Shown: positions 37,227-45,695 of the stretch, one piece after another
Layout: each line of letters opens with the position of its first letter
How positions within the stretch are numbered: the first letter of the stretch is position 1
Assembly: GCF_029815055.1 (NCBI RefSeq)
Contig: NZ_JAPPWA010000002.1
Span: 1,736,001-1,800,000 of the forward strand
Source of the DNA: Ignatzschineria sp. RMDPL8A
GTDB taxonomy: Bacteria > Pseudomonadota > Gammaproteobacteria > Cardiobacteriales > Wohlfahrtiimonadaceae
Direction of reading: 5' to 3'
Length of the DNA: 64,000 nt
Made by a program: the position numbers and the translations under genes
The notes under the pieces: generated by a model
The model's input: the letters and a program-made list of their open reading frames with translations, nothing else
What the model was told of the DNA's origin: nothing
Database searches by the model: none

Positions 37227-38120
37227 ATGGTAGCAAATGAAACCCCTTTTACCACGCGCGAAAAAGAAGCGATTTTAACTCAATTCCCGAGCTTAGGCCT
37301 ACCCCGCGATCCTGAGAGCCATAAAGGAACCCATGGCTCAATTGGAGTTTTGGGGGGCGGTAGTGGCATGACGGGCGCGCCTATTTTAGCCAGTATGGCC
37401 GCCCTTAAATTAGGAGCTGGCAAGGTTTTTATCGGCTTTAATCAAGACACCTTGCCCATGCCTTATATTGCCTCAATGCCGGAGCTGATGCTCTATACGG
37501 CAAAAGAGCTTATTGTAGAATTTCGCGATAGCATGAATGCATGGATTGTCGGCCCTGGCCTTAGTCAATGCGCTGAAGCGCGCCGAATTTTACAACAGGT
37601 GCTTTTTCATAATAATGTGCCGATTGTCCTTGATGCCGACGCGCTCAATCTCATTAATCGCCGCCAATGGGTGCCGCGTGAAGAGGGAATGACGATTCTA
37701 ACGCCTCATCCAAAAGAAGCAGCGCAGCTTCTGAGCAGTACTACCGAAATTGTACAGGCAAACCGAGAGACGGCCGCGCTTCAACTTGCGAAAACCTACC
37801 GCGCTATCGTTGTGTTAAAAGGCCCAAAAACTCTCATTGCTTATCAAGATAAGATCATTTGGCAAAATCCAAGTGGCAACGCAGGACTTGCAACGGCGGG
37901 AACGGGCGATGTACTAGCAGGAATTATTGGCTCTCTTTTAGTCCAAGGGGTTCCCCCTTTAGAAGCGGTACCTGCGGCGGTTTGGATTCACGGGAAAGCG
38001 GCAGATATTATTGTATCTAAAGGCATCGGACCAATTGGATTAACCGCAAGTGAGATCATACCCTTTGCGCGGCTCATTCGTAATGCACTCACCAATCCGA
38101 GCGAACCGCATGTGGTTTAG
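37227..38120 (+). CDS. nnrD: ADP/ATP-dependent NAD(P)H-hydrate dehydratase
   Basis: The enzyme repairs hydrated NADH or NADPH back to the active cofactor. It is a ribokinase-like fold: HGSIGVLGGGSGMTGAP at the N-terminus, VLDADALNLI, LTPHPKEAAQL and NAGLATAGTGDVLAGIIG, with the last Asp as catalytic base. In many bacteria this domain is fused to an N-terminal NAD(P)HX epimerase. Here it is a 297-residue single-domain protein with no epimerase partner in the window. CAGGAG precedes the ATG. Confidence 0.93.
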   Translation: MVANETPFTTREKEAILTQFPSLGLPRDPESHKGTHGSIGVLGGGSGMTGAPILASMAALKLGAGKVFIGFNQDTLPMPYIASMPELMLYTAKELIVEFRDSMNAWIVGPGLSQCAEARRILQQVLFHNNVPIVLDADALNLINRRQWVPREEGMTILTPHPKEAAQLLSSTTEIVQANRETAALQLAKTYRAIVVLKGPKTLIAYQDKIIWQNPSGNAGLATAGTGDVLAGIIGSLLVQGVPPLEAVPAAVWIHGKAADIIVSKGIGPIGLTASEIIPFARLIRNALTNPSEPHVV

Positions 38121-38149
38121 GAACGATCCATCTCCATTATCGCACCATT

Positions 38150-38338
38150 ATGATCAATCTAGATAATCACAAGGATCAATCCCAATCCGCTCAATCATCC
38201 GAGAAAGCCTGTAGCGGAAAACTCTGCGAGCTTTCTGAGATCCATAAAAAACCCAGCTCACCGTTTGAATGGGCTGGGATTTTACTGCTCTTTCTTCTCT
38301 TTGGGCTGCTTGCCTATCTCTTTATACCTCAAGCATAA
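38150..38338 (+). CDS. Small single-helix membrane protein
   Basis: This 62-residue protein has a polar N-terminus with two Cys (ACSGKLCEL) and a C-terminal membrane helix ([18 protein letters not shown]). It starts 29 bases after nnrD. Its last 17 bases overlap the end of the convergent dtd gene. I assign no function. The clean helix at the end and the start codon close to nnrD are the support for its being real. Confidence 0.45.
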   Translation: MINLDNHKDQSQSAQSSEKACSGKLCELSEIHKKPSSPFEWAGILLLFLLFGLLAYLFIPQA

Positions 38339-38759
38339 AGGTTACCGGCCCATCATTTAAGAGTGATACCTTCATATCTGCGCCAAACTCACCGGTTTCA
38401 ACGTTTTTATGCCCCTCTTTCGCATTTTCAACCAGATAATTAAAGAGGCGCTCCCCTTCTGCTGGCGGCGCTGCGGTTGAAAATCCAGGACGTAATCCTT
38501 TATGAGTTTCAGCGGCGAGAGTAAATTGCGATACGAGCAACAGACCGCCCTCAATATCAATGAGCGAGCGATTCATTTTCCCCTCATCATCAGAGAAAAT
38601 ACGGTAATTGAGAAGACGGTGCAACAGCTTATCCGCTTTCGCCTCATCATCGCCCTTTTCAACGCCAATCAGCGCTAAAATCCCCTCATCAATGGCACCA
38701 ATGGTTTTACCATCGACCACCACATTGGCATATTTAACCCGCTGAATTAATGCTTTCAT
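38322..38759 (-). CDS. dtd: D-aminoacyl-tRNA deacylase
   Basis: Dtd removes D-amino acids, and glycine from tRNA-Ala, from mischarged tRNAs. The two active-site motifs, LVSQFTLAA and the C-terminal NDGPVTF (the GxPxx cross-subunit motif), are both present. The N-terminus MKALIQRV and the 145-residue length are typical. It lies upstream of no other gene on its strand except SMC 40 bases behind it, and it ends in overlap with the small membrane protein. Confidence 0.96.
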   Translation of the reverse strand: MKALIQRVKYANVVVDGKTIGAIDEGILALIGVEKGDDEAKADKLLHRLLNYRIFSDDEGKMNRSLIDIEGGLLLVSQFTLAAETHKGLRPGFSTAAPPAEGERLFNYLVENAKEGHKNVETGEFGADMKVSLLNDGPVTFMLEV

Positions 38760-38798
38760 TATCTTATTTCTCCCTTTTCTCCCTTTTTCTCTATTAAA

Positions 38799-41700
38799 TC
38801 ACGCTGACTCAGAATATTCGAGTGCTTCGGCAAGATTAACCGATACAATGCGCGACACGCCCGGCTCACTCATGGTGACCCCGATTAAGGAATCGGAAAT
38901 ACTCATCGTCGCTTTATTGTGGGTAATAAAGATAAATTGAACCTTTTCACTCATCTCATTTAAAAGATCGCCAAGACGGCCAACATTCGCCTCATCAAGC
39001 GGCGCATCCACCTCATCGAGCATACAGAAAGGCGCAGGATTGAGATTGAAAATCGCAAAGACTAGCGCCATCGCCGTCATCGCTTTTTCCCCACCAGACA
39101 GCAGGTGAATCGTGCCTGGTTTTTTACCCGGCGGATGGGCAATAATATTAACGCCACTTGTGAGCGCATCATCATCGGTAAGCTGAAGATAGGCTTTTCC
39201 CCCACCAAATAGGCGTGGAAAGAGCGTTGAGAAATCTTTACTCACCTGATTAAAGGTCTCCATAAAGCGCTCGCGCGTCTCTTTATCGATCTGTTTAATC
39301 GCATTTTCAAGGGTGGTAAGCGCGCGATTTAAATCCTCATCCTGAGCGTCAAGATAGGTTTTCCGCTCGCGAAGCGTCTTACTCTCTTCAATCGCCACAA
39401 GGTTTACTGCGCCAATTTTATTAAGCGCCTCACGCACTGAGGTGAGCGCCTTTTTAAGTTCCGTTTCGGTAAGCGATTCATGCTCTACATCTAAAAGCGC
39501 GCGCTCCTCATCGGTGAGATTATCATTTAATTCACACCAGCTCGCTTCCACCATCTCGTGCTGCGTTTTAAGCTCTGCCTCTTTAATCATCAAGCCTTGG
39601 AGCGCATTTTTCGCACTCTCAAGCGCCTTTTCTGAAGCCTCTTTTGCCGCTTCATCGGCTTTAATCGCCTCGCGCTTTTCTTCAAGAGCAATTCGGTCTG
39701 CTTCCAATCGCTCTGTGAGCGCCATAAAGGACTCTTCCGCTAAAATTAAGCTCGCTTCCTTTTCCTCAATCTTGTCATCATAATCGCTCCGAATATCGGT
39801 TTCCGATACCCGCTGATGGATCGATTGAAGCTCTGTTTCAGCCCGTTTAATTCCCTCTTCAACGTGAGATTTTTCTCGCTGAATTTGATCGAGCTGATGC
39901 TTTTTCTCCATAAAGCTCGATTTTTCGTGATCAAACTGCGTCCGCTCACTCTCCGCCTTTTCCAGCGTTTTGGCTAAAGTTTCAGCGAAAGACTCATGCG
40001 CCATCACCGCATCTGACAACGACTCATGCTGAATGCTAGTATCGGTTAACAGATCACTAATTGTTTTTTGCGCATCAATTAATTGATTGGAAACGCGGTG
40101 GCTATCGGTTTCAATACGCTTTTGCTCACGATCGACTTGCGCTGTTTCTTGCTTAATTAGGCTAAGCGCTTTCTCTTTTTCAAATCGCTCGCCATTGCGC
40201 GCTTTGATCATCGCTTTAAGTTGCCCAAGCGTTGCCTGTTGCTCCGTCTTTTCATCCTCTAGCTTGCCGATCTTTTCATCGATTAGCGACACCGCAAGAT
40301 CGATCTCGGAAACGCGCTCTTCGGCGGCTTCAATCTCCCCCTCTTGCGCTAAAATACTCTCAATTCCCTTCGCATCGTCAAAGGCAATCTGCCAATCTTT
40401 CCCAAAGAGATCGCCCTCTTTATTGACGAGCCACTCATGGGGTTTTAACGCGTTTTGACGCGCTTTAATGGCGGCAGGATCTCTCGCTTCCGCATCCGTT
40501 AAGAGATAGACATGCGATAGCAGTGCGCCAAGCTCAAGATCACTTTTTAGATAATAACCAAGCTGCGTTTCCTGATAGGTAATCGAGCACTCACCGCCAA
40601 TAAAACTTGGATGATTATGATCCGTTGAGATCTCTAAATAACGAGACAATACATGGTCAAAAGCCTTGTTCCAACCCCCGTCAATGGTGATCTTTTCAAA
40701 CAGCGGTGCTTCAACTTTGGCGTGGCGTTTTGCCCGCTCTGCCATCAGCGCTTTAAGCGCATTCACCTTCCCGTTGAGCTCTGAGCGTTCATTGAGAAGC
40801 GCCTGCTTTTCACGATTGTGCGCCGCAAGGAGCGATAGACTCTCATTTAGCACACCCTCAAGCTCCCCCTCATCGGCGGATAACGCCACCAAATCATTGG
40901 CAATGATCGCGACCTCGTCAGACAGTGCCGCCTCGTTTTTCCGCGCGATTTTTAGATCCGGCAAATTATCCCGCTCATTTTCAAGACGGCGCGCCGCCTC
41001 TTTCAGCTGAGCAATGCGATCCTCTTCAAACTGCATGCGCTGCTTATTTAAGGTGATGGTATGTTCAAGTTTAGAAAGTGCCGCTTTAAGATCGCGCTCT
41101 TGTTTGGTTTCACTGTCGGCTCGATTTAATAAGGTTTGCAGCGCCTCTTCTTTCGCAAAAAGTGCCTCTTCCTGCATGATGAGCGTTGTGTCGAGCTCTG
41201 TTTCATCATGAGTTAAAATCACTAAGCGTTCACGAAGTTTTGCAATCTCCGCTTTAAGGGTATCCGCGCGCTCATTCCACTCATCTAAGCTCTTTGAGTC
41301 CCGCATTTTAAGCTCGCGCAACATGGTAAGCGAATGTTTTAAGGATTCGATCGCCTGCTGTTCTTGATAAAAGGTGCGATTTTTCGCCTCAAGTGCCCGT
41401 TCTTCCGTCTCAAACGCGGCTTTCATTTCCGATAATCGCTCGGTTAATTGAGTTAAGGTCTCAAGAGAGGATTGAAATTCATCATGCTTTTGTTGCCCGG
41501 TTTCGGTGAGGGTTTCCAGCTTTTCGAGCACCGATTCACGTTGCGCCTTAATGCGCCAATAATCGAGCGACCGCTCCTCTTTTTTAAGGGTTTGATAATG
41601 GATCGCTGTTTCCGCCTGCTTTTCAAGCCGTTCAAGCTGTTTGCCGAGCTCAACGCGCACATCGGAAAGACGATCGAGGTTTTCGCGAGTATGTTTAATG

Positions 41701-42248
41701 CGAAGTTCAGTCTCACGGCGGCGCTCTTTATATTTAGAAATGCTCGCTGCTTCCTCAAAAAAGGTGCGGAGCTCTTCCGGGCGCGATTCCACAATACGTG
41801 AAATCATGCCCTGCTCGATAATCGCATAGGAACGCGGACCAAGCCCCGTTCCCATAAAGATATCGGTAATATCACGGCGACGGCAACGGGTGCCATTTAA
41901 GAAATATTGGCTCTTGCCATCGCGATCTAACAATCGGCGTATACTGATCTCCGCATAGGTCGCCCACTCGCCGCCAAGTAGGCCTTCGCGGTTATCAAAA
42001 ATGAGCTCGATGCTGGCAAATCCCGAGGGTTTCCGATGGGTCGATCCGTTAAAAATCACGTCGCTCATCGATTCCCCGCGCAATTGTTTTGCCGAGGATT
42101 CCCCCATCACCCAACGCACCGCGTCGATAATGTTCGATTTTCCGCACCCATTCGGGCCGACAATCCCATTCAAACGCCCGTTGAGTACAAACGTCGTGGG
42201 CTCCACAAAGGATTTAAAGCCTGACAACTTTACTTTACTTAAACGCAA
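38799..42248 (-). CDS. smc: Chromosome segregation ATPase SMC
   Basis: SMC dimers with ScpA/ScpB organise and separate the chromosome. The head has VGPNGCGKSN (Walker A) near residue 35, LLSGGEKAMTAMAL (signature) and FCMLDEVDAPLDEAN (Walker B) at the C-terminus. Two long coiled coils, about residues 165-500 and 650-1000, flank the hinge. Enteric bacteria use MukB instead, so its presence is informative about lineage. I chose TTG 42248, which gives MRLSKVKLSGFKSF with AAGG upstream, rather than the ATG at 42296, which adds 16 unrelated residues. scpA/scpB are not in the window. Confidence 0.95.
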   Translation of the reverse strand: MRLSKVKLSGFKSFVEPTTFVLNGRLNGIVGPNGCGKSNIIDAVRWVMGESSAKQLRGESMSDVIFNGSTHRKPSGFASIELIFDNREGLLGGEWATYAEISIRRLLDRDGKSQYFLNGTRCRRRDITDIFMGTGLGPRSYAIIEQGMISRIVESRPEELRTFFEEAASISKYKERRRETELRIKHTRENLDRLSDVRVELGKQLERLEKQAETAIHYQTLKKEERSLDYWRIKAQRESVLEKLETLTETGQQKHDEFQSSLETLTQLTERLSEMKAAFETEERALEAKNRTFYQEQQAIESLKHSLTMLRELKMRDSKSLDEWNERADTLKAEIAKLRERLVILTHDETELDTTLIMQEEALFAKEEALQTLLNRADSETKQERDLKAALSKLEHTITLNKQRMQFEEDRIAQLKEAARRLENERDNLPDLKIARKNEAALSDEVAIIANDLVALSADEGELEGVLNESLSLLAAHNREKQALLNERSELNGKVNALKALMAERAKRHAKVEAPLFEKITIDGGWNKAFDHVLSRYLEISTDHNHPSFIGGECSITYQETQLGYYLKSDLELGALLSHVYLLTDAEARDPAAIKARQNALKPHEWLVNKEGDLFGKDWQIAFDDAKGIESILAQEGEIEAAEERVSEIDLAVSLIDEKIGKLEDEKTEQQATLGQLKAMIKARNGERFEKEKALSLIKQETAQVDREQKRIETDSHRVSNQLIDAQKTISDLLTDTSIQHESLSDAVMAHESFAETLAKTLEKAESERTQFDHEKSSFMEKKHQLDQIQREKSHVEEGIKRAETELQSIHQRVSETDIRSDYDDKIEEKEASLILAEESFMALTERLEADRIALEEKREAIKADEAAKEASEKALESAKNALQGLMIKEAELKTQHEMVEASWCELNDNLTDEERALLDVEHESLTETELKKALTSVREALNKIGAVNLVAIEESKTLRERKTYLDAQDEDLNRALTTLENAIKQIDKETRERFMETFNQVSKDFSTLFPRLFGGGKAYLQLTDDDALTSGVNIIAHPPGKKPGTIHLLSGGEKAMTAMALVFAIFNLNPAPFCMLDEVDAPLDEANVGRLGDLLNEMSEKVQFIFITHNKATMSISDSLIGVTMSEPGVSRIVSVNLAEALEYSESA

Positions 42249-42362
42249 TGTAAAACCTTCATCTCTTAAGTTAATAAACGAGCTATAAAATAGCATATTT
42301 TCGCAGTTTCCGCCGTCTTAATCGTGGGCAGATTATGATTCTAAGGGGATATTTTGGGCAAT

Positions 42363-42385
42363 AAAAAACCCTCCGTTTGGAGGGT
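42363..42385 (-). terminator. Terminator of polyamine-binding gene copy 1
   Basis: On the minus strand ACCCTCC-AAAC-GGAGGGT runs into a T tract, 65 bases after the stop. Confidence 0.88.
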
Positions 42386-42449
42386 GTCTGCAATGGTTTA
42401 TGCAATCTATTTTAATGCGCTTGTGGCGCATTTGATAATGCGATCCATT

Positions 42450-43628
42450 TTATTTGGAATTGACGATCGAGAGCCAACGCTTCATCAAGTTTTTCTGCTC
42501 TTTTTGCGTCATCGGTTTAATAATGCGTAAGCGATCAATCTCTGATTTTGGCGGATAGAGCGCCGTATCCTCACGGAGCTCCTCTTTGAGATATTTCATC
42601 GCCGCCTGATTGGACGTCGCGTAATCAAGATAATTGGTGATATCGGCATTGTGCTTCCCATCGATCAGAAAATCGATCAATTTATAGGCATTTACCTTAT
42701 TGGGAGAATCCTTTAAAATCGCAAGCTGATCAAAGCCCACAAGACCGCCCTCTTTCGGAATAATGTAGCGAATCTCAACGCCATTATCCGCCTCTTTTGC
42801 TCGTGATTTCGCGAGATAGAGATCGCCCGACCAACCGAGCACTAAACAGGCATCACCATTAGCGATCGCGTTCACATACTCAGAAGAATGGAACTTTTTT
42901 ACATAGGGACGAATCGATTTTAGGAGCGCTTCCGCCTTGTCTAAATCGGCTTTATGAGTGGAATTAGGATCGAGCCCAAGATAGGTGAGCGCCATCGGAA
43001 AGAGCTCTGTTGGCGTATCTAACAGATAGATTCCGCAACTCGAGAGCGCTTTGGCATTCTCAGGATCAAAGAGCAGCGACATCGAGCCATGATCGGCATT
43101 CGGAAGACGCGCTTCCACCGCCTTGACGTTATAGGCAAGCCCCGTCGAGCCCCACATATAGCCCACCGAATAATCGGCAACGCCCGGAAGATCCTCTAAG
43201 CGCTCATTGACAAAAGGGGCAATATTATCGAGATTTTCAAGCTGCGAGCGGTCGATTTTTTCGAGCTTATCCGCTTGAATCAGATAGCTGACCGTAAATG
43301 CCGAAGGCACAATAAGATCGTATTGACCATTTCCCGTAAGCGTTTTTGCAAGGAGCATTTCGTTACTATCAAACGTATCATAAATCACGCGAATCCCCGT
43401 CATTTCGGTAAATTCGGTCAATTTATCAGGGTCGATATAATCGCTCCAATTATAGACGCGCACTTCGCCCAAACTCGCTTTGCCCGCATGATCACTCTGA
43501 GCGAACGCAAAAGGCATCAAGAGCGATCCGGCTAATAATCCCGCCAGCATGCTTTTTTGCACGCGAATGGTAAATGAAAATCCTGCACTTTGCGGCGCAG
43601 CCATATTTAAAAATGTGTATCGCTTCAT
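42450..43628 (-). CDS. potF: PotF-like polyamine ABC transporter substrate-binding protein, copy 1
   Basis: This is a periplasmic receptor for putrescine- or spermidine-type polyamines. An N-terminal signal sequence (MLAGLLAGSLLMPFAFAQ region) precedes LGEVRVYNWSDYI, the family start that carries the ligand-contacting Trp-Ser-Asp-Tyr. The segments YDTFDSNEMLLAK and YDLIVPSAFTVSYL are also typical. No potG, potH or potI lies nearby, so the transporter core must be elsewhere. ATG 43628 is preceded by GGAGG; the frame extends back to 43661 but is unlikely to be used. It is a paralog of the gene at 44079-45212. Confidence 0.92.
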   Translation of the reverse strand: MKRYTFLNMAAPQSAGFSFTIRVQKSMLAGLLAGSLLMPFAFAQSDHAGKASLGEVRVYNWSDYIDPDKLTEFTEMTGIRVIYDTFDSNEMLLAKTLTGNGQYDLIVPSAFTVSYLIQADKLEKIDRSQLENLDNIAPFVNERLEDLPGVADYSVGYMWGSTGLAYNVKAVEARLPNADHGSMSLLFDPENAKALSSCGIYLLDTPTELFPMALTYLGLDPNSTHKADLDKAEALLKSIRPYVKKFHSSEYVNAIANGDACLVLGWSGDLYLAKSRAKEADNGVEIRYIIPKEGGLVGFDQLAILKDSPNKVNAYKLIDFLIDGKHNADITNYLDYATSNQAAMKYLKEELREDTALYPPKSEIDRLRIIKPMTQKEQKNLMKRWLSIVNSK

Positions 43629-43855
43629 ATCGGTATCCTCCACCAAAATAAGCGCCCTCACTCGTACTTTTCGGCAGAGAAAACCTCTTTCATTGACCCG
43701 ATAACTAACACAAACCGCTACGTTTTTGCGTCAATGCGTGAACGAAAAATAACCGAGAGTTCCATCGTTTATGAACATCCACCTCTGTGACATCATTGCA
43801 ATATCAGCGGCTTTGGAGCCTATTTCTTGTTATCGTGAGGTGAATAGAGAGTGTA
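43629..43855 (-). promoter_or_regulatory. Duplicated upstream leader, copy 1
   Basis: This 227-base region shares four conserved blocks with the region upstream of copy 2. They are 43829-43855 (26 of 27 identical), 43788-43806 (19 of 19, containing palindromic ATTGCAAT), 43742-43762 (21 of 21) and 43651-43674 (23 of 24). The sequence between the blocks has diverged. A possible promoter (TTCACC-N16-TAGGCT, read on the minus strand) lies in the distal block, which would put the other three in the 5' untranslated region. No coding signal was seen here. Confidence 0.6.
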
Positions 43856-44000
43856 GAGTCGTCGCCGTTTTTTGTTCTAGTGTAATAAAATGGCAGGACA
43901 CTCTACGTGAGCATGAGTATAGCCTTATTTCCCCCCTGAAGATACTTTTTTTCACCCTTTTTTACGTTTTTTATCTTTTTTAAAACGTGTGCATCAGGCA

Positions 44001-44047
44001 AAATAAAGCCCAAATAACCCTCCATTTACGGAGCTATTCGGGCTTTT
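44001..44047 (-). terminator. Terminator of polyamine-binding gene copy 2
   Basis: AAAGCCC/GGGCTTT forms the base of an interrupted stem that continues through AATA/TATT and CTCC/GGAG. On the minus strand it ends in TTTATTTT. With the copy 1 leader it accounts for the 450-base gap between the two genes. Confidence 0.75.
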
Positions 44048-44078
44048 TAAAATCAACTGTGATTCGCTAGACTCGCCA

Positions 44079-45212
44079 CTATTTATGCATGGTGATATTG
44101 AGCCAGCGTTTCATGATCTTTTTCTGCTCTTTTTGCGTATGCGGTTTAAACATCTGCATGCGATCGATCACCTCTTTCGGCGGATAGAGCCCTTCATCAT
44201 TGCGGCTCGCTTCCGTTAAATAGGGATAGGCGGCTTGATTGGGCGTTGAATAATCGAGAAAATTCGCAATCTCGGCATTATTTTTGCCATCAATTAAGAA
44301 GTCGATCAATTGATACGCTTCCGCTTTATTTTCCGCACTCGATAAAATTGTGAGCTGATCAAATCCCACAATGCTGCCCTCTTTCGGGATCACATAGCGA
44401 ATATCCACGCCTTTTCCGGCATCTTTTGCGCGCGCTTTGGCATTATAAAAATCGCCCGACCAACCGATTGCAAGGCATGCATCGCCATTTGCCATCGCGT
44501 TTAAATACTCCGATGAATGGAATTTTTTAATGTAGGGACGGATATCTTTAAAGAGCTCTTCAACCTTCGCTAAATCCTCATCCTTAGTGGAGTTTGGATC
44601 GAGCCCTAAATACATCAACGCAAGCGGCATCACCTCCGTTGGCGTATCTAACACATAGATTCCGCAACTGGCGAGCGCTTTGGCATTTTGTGGATCAAAC
44701 AGCAGTGATAATGAGTCGGTATCCGCATTGGGAAGGCGCTCAGTCACCTCTTTGACGTTGTAGGCAAAGCCGGTTGAATTCCACATATAGGCGACCGAAT
44801 AATCCGATACGCCGGGAAGCGCTTCGAGTCGTTCGTTCACAAATGGGGCAATATTATCGCGATTTTCAAGCTTGTTAAAATCGATTTTTTCGAGTTTTCC
44901 CGCTTGAATCAGATAGCTTACGGTAAAGGATGAGGGCACCACAATATCGTATTGACTGCCCCCTGCGAGCGTTTTCGCAAGAAGCATTTCGTTACTATCG
45001 AAGGTGTCGTAAATCACTTTGATGCCGGTTTTTTGAGTAAAATCCTCAAGCACTTCCGGCTTCATGTAATCACTCCAATTATAGACGCGCACCACCTTAT
45101 CTTTCGCATAGGCAATGGGAAGCGCGATCGCACCAACGAGGAGCGATGTGATGACCACCTCTTTAAGAGGAAATGGGGATTGTGCTTTGTGTAAAAAGTT
45201 AAGTCGCTTCAT
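44079..45212 (-). CDS. potF: PotF-like polyamine ABC transporter substrate-binding protein, copy 2
   Basis: This is the second PotF-type receptor, 377 residues, very similar to copy 1 over the whole length. It has the same KVVRVYNWSDYM start, YDTFDSNEMLLAKTL, SSCGIY-type segments (here ASCGIYVLDTPTEV) and the NGDACLAIGWSGDF ligand loop. The signal peptide ends near YAKDK. ATG 45212 is preceded by GGAGG with the same spacing as copy 1. Having its own terminator and leader, it is transcribed separately from copy 1. Copy 1 retains a longer N-terminus. Confidence 0.92.
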   Translation of the reverse strand: MKRLNFLHKAQSPFPLKEVVITSLLVGAIALPIAYAKDKVVRVYNWSDYMKPEVLEDFTQKTGIKVIYDTFDSNEMLLAKTLAGGSQYDIVVPSSFTVSYLIQAGKLEKIDFNKLENRDNIAPFVNERLEALPGVSDYSVAYMWNSTGFAYNVKEVTERLPNADTDSLSLLFDPQNAKALASCGIYVLDTPTEVMPLALMYLGLDPNSTKDEDLAKVEELFKDIRPYIKKFHSSEYLNAMANGDACLAIGWSGDFYNAKARAKDAGKGVDIRYVIPKEGSIVGFDQLTILSSAENKAEAYQLIDFLIDGKNNAEIANFLDYSTPNQAAYPYLTEASRNDEGLYPPKEVIDRMQMFKPHTQKEQKKIMKRWLNITMHK

Positions 45213-45481
45213 ATCGGTATTCCTCCACCAAAAAAAGCGCTCTCACTCGTACTTTTCGGAAGGGGAATCCCTTATCATTAGCCCGATAACATCTGACAAA
45301 CTGAAGCTTTATCGCTAAAATTTAAGCGCGAAAATGCGTAAGTTTGGTGCTAATGTGTTCTACGAAAAATAACCGAGAGTTCGATTGTTATATGAACATC
45401 CACTTCTTTGACATCATTGCAATATCAAGCGCCTTAACTGCCGGCATATTCGTTGTTATCGTGAAGTGAATAGAGAGTGTA
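45213..45481 (-). promoter_or_regulatory. Duplicated upstream leader, copy 2
   Basis: The region carries the counterpart blocks at 45455-45481, 45409-45427, 45362-45382 and 45236-45259, in the same order as upstream of copy 1. The distance between the last two blocks is about 100 bases, against about 67 in copy 1. The remaining bases up to the dnaG terminator (45482-45578) show no feature I can name. Confidence 0.6.
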
Positions 45482-45578
45482 ACGAGTCGCACGATCAGCG
45501 TTTTATACGTTACAAGCGCGAGTATACGCCCATATTTTCAAAATGCTCATTTAAAAAATTTATCGCCAAAACGAGCAC

Positions 45579-45628
45579 AAAAAAAGCGAACATTCAATCT
45601 CCGCTTAATGTGGAATAATGCTCGCTTT
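45579..45628 (-). terminator. Terminator of dnaG
   Basis: On the minus strand a 12-bp stem with one G-T pair (AAAGCGAGCATT / AATGTTCGCTTT) is followed by a long T tract. It lies about 68 bases after the dnaG stop. Confidence 0.8.
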
Positions 45629-45695
45629 CTTACTTTTTTCAGTTTTTTCGTTTAAATGAATCGGCGTAACTTTTTATGAGGTCTCACTCTTAAAC

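Noticed and set aside
42249-42296. ATG start at 42296 for SMC
   Set aside because: It adds 16 residues before the universally conserved RLSKVKLSGFKSF start; TTG 42248 has a good AAGG at suitable spacing.
43629-43855. Short leader peptide beginning ATGATGTCA in the potF leaders
   Set aside because: Both copies start alike but one stops after nine codons and the other after about 21, and no Shine-Dalgarno precedes them.
43771-43983. 70-codon plus-strand frame in the region upstream of potF copy 1
   Set aside because: It crosses the conserved leader blocks, and the counterpart region upstream of copy 2 does not keep the frame, so conservation is better explained by regulation.
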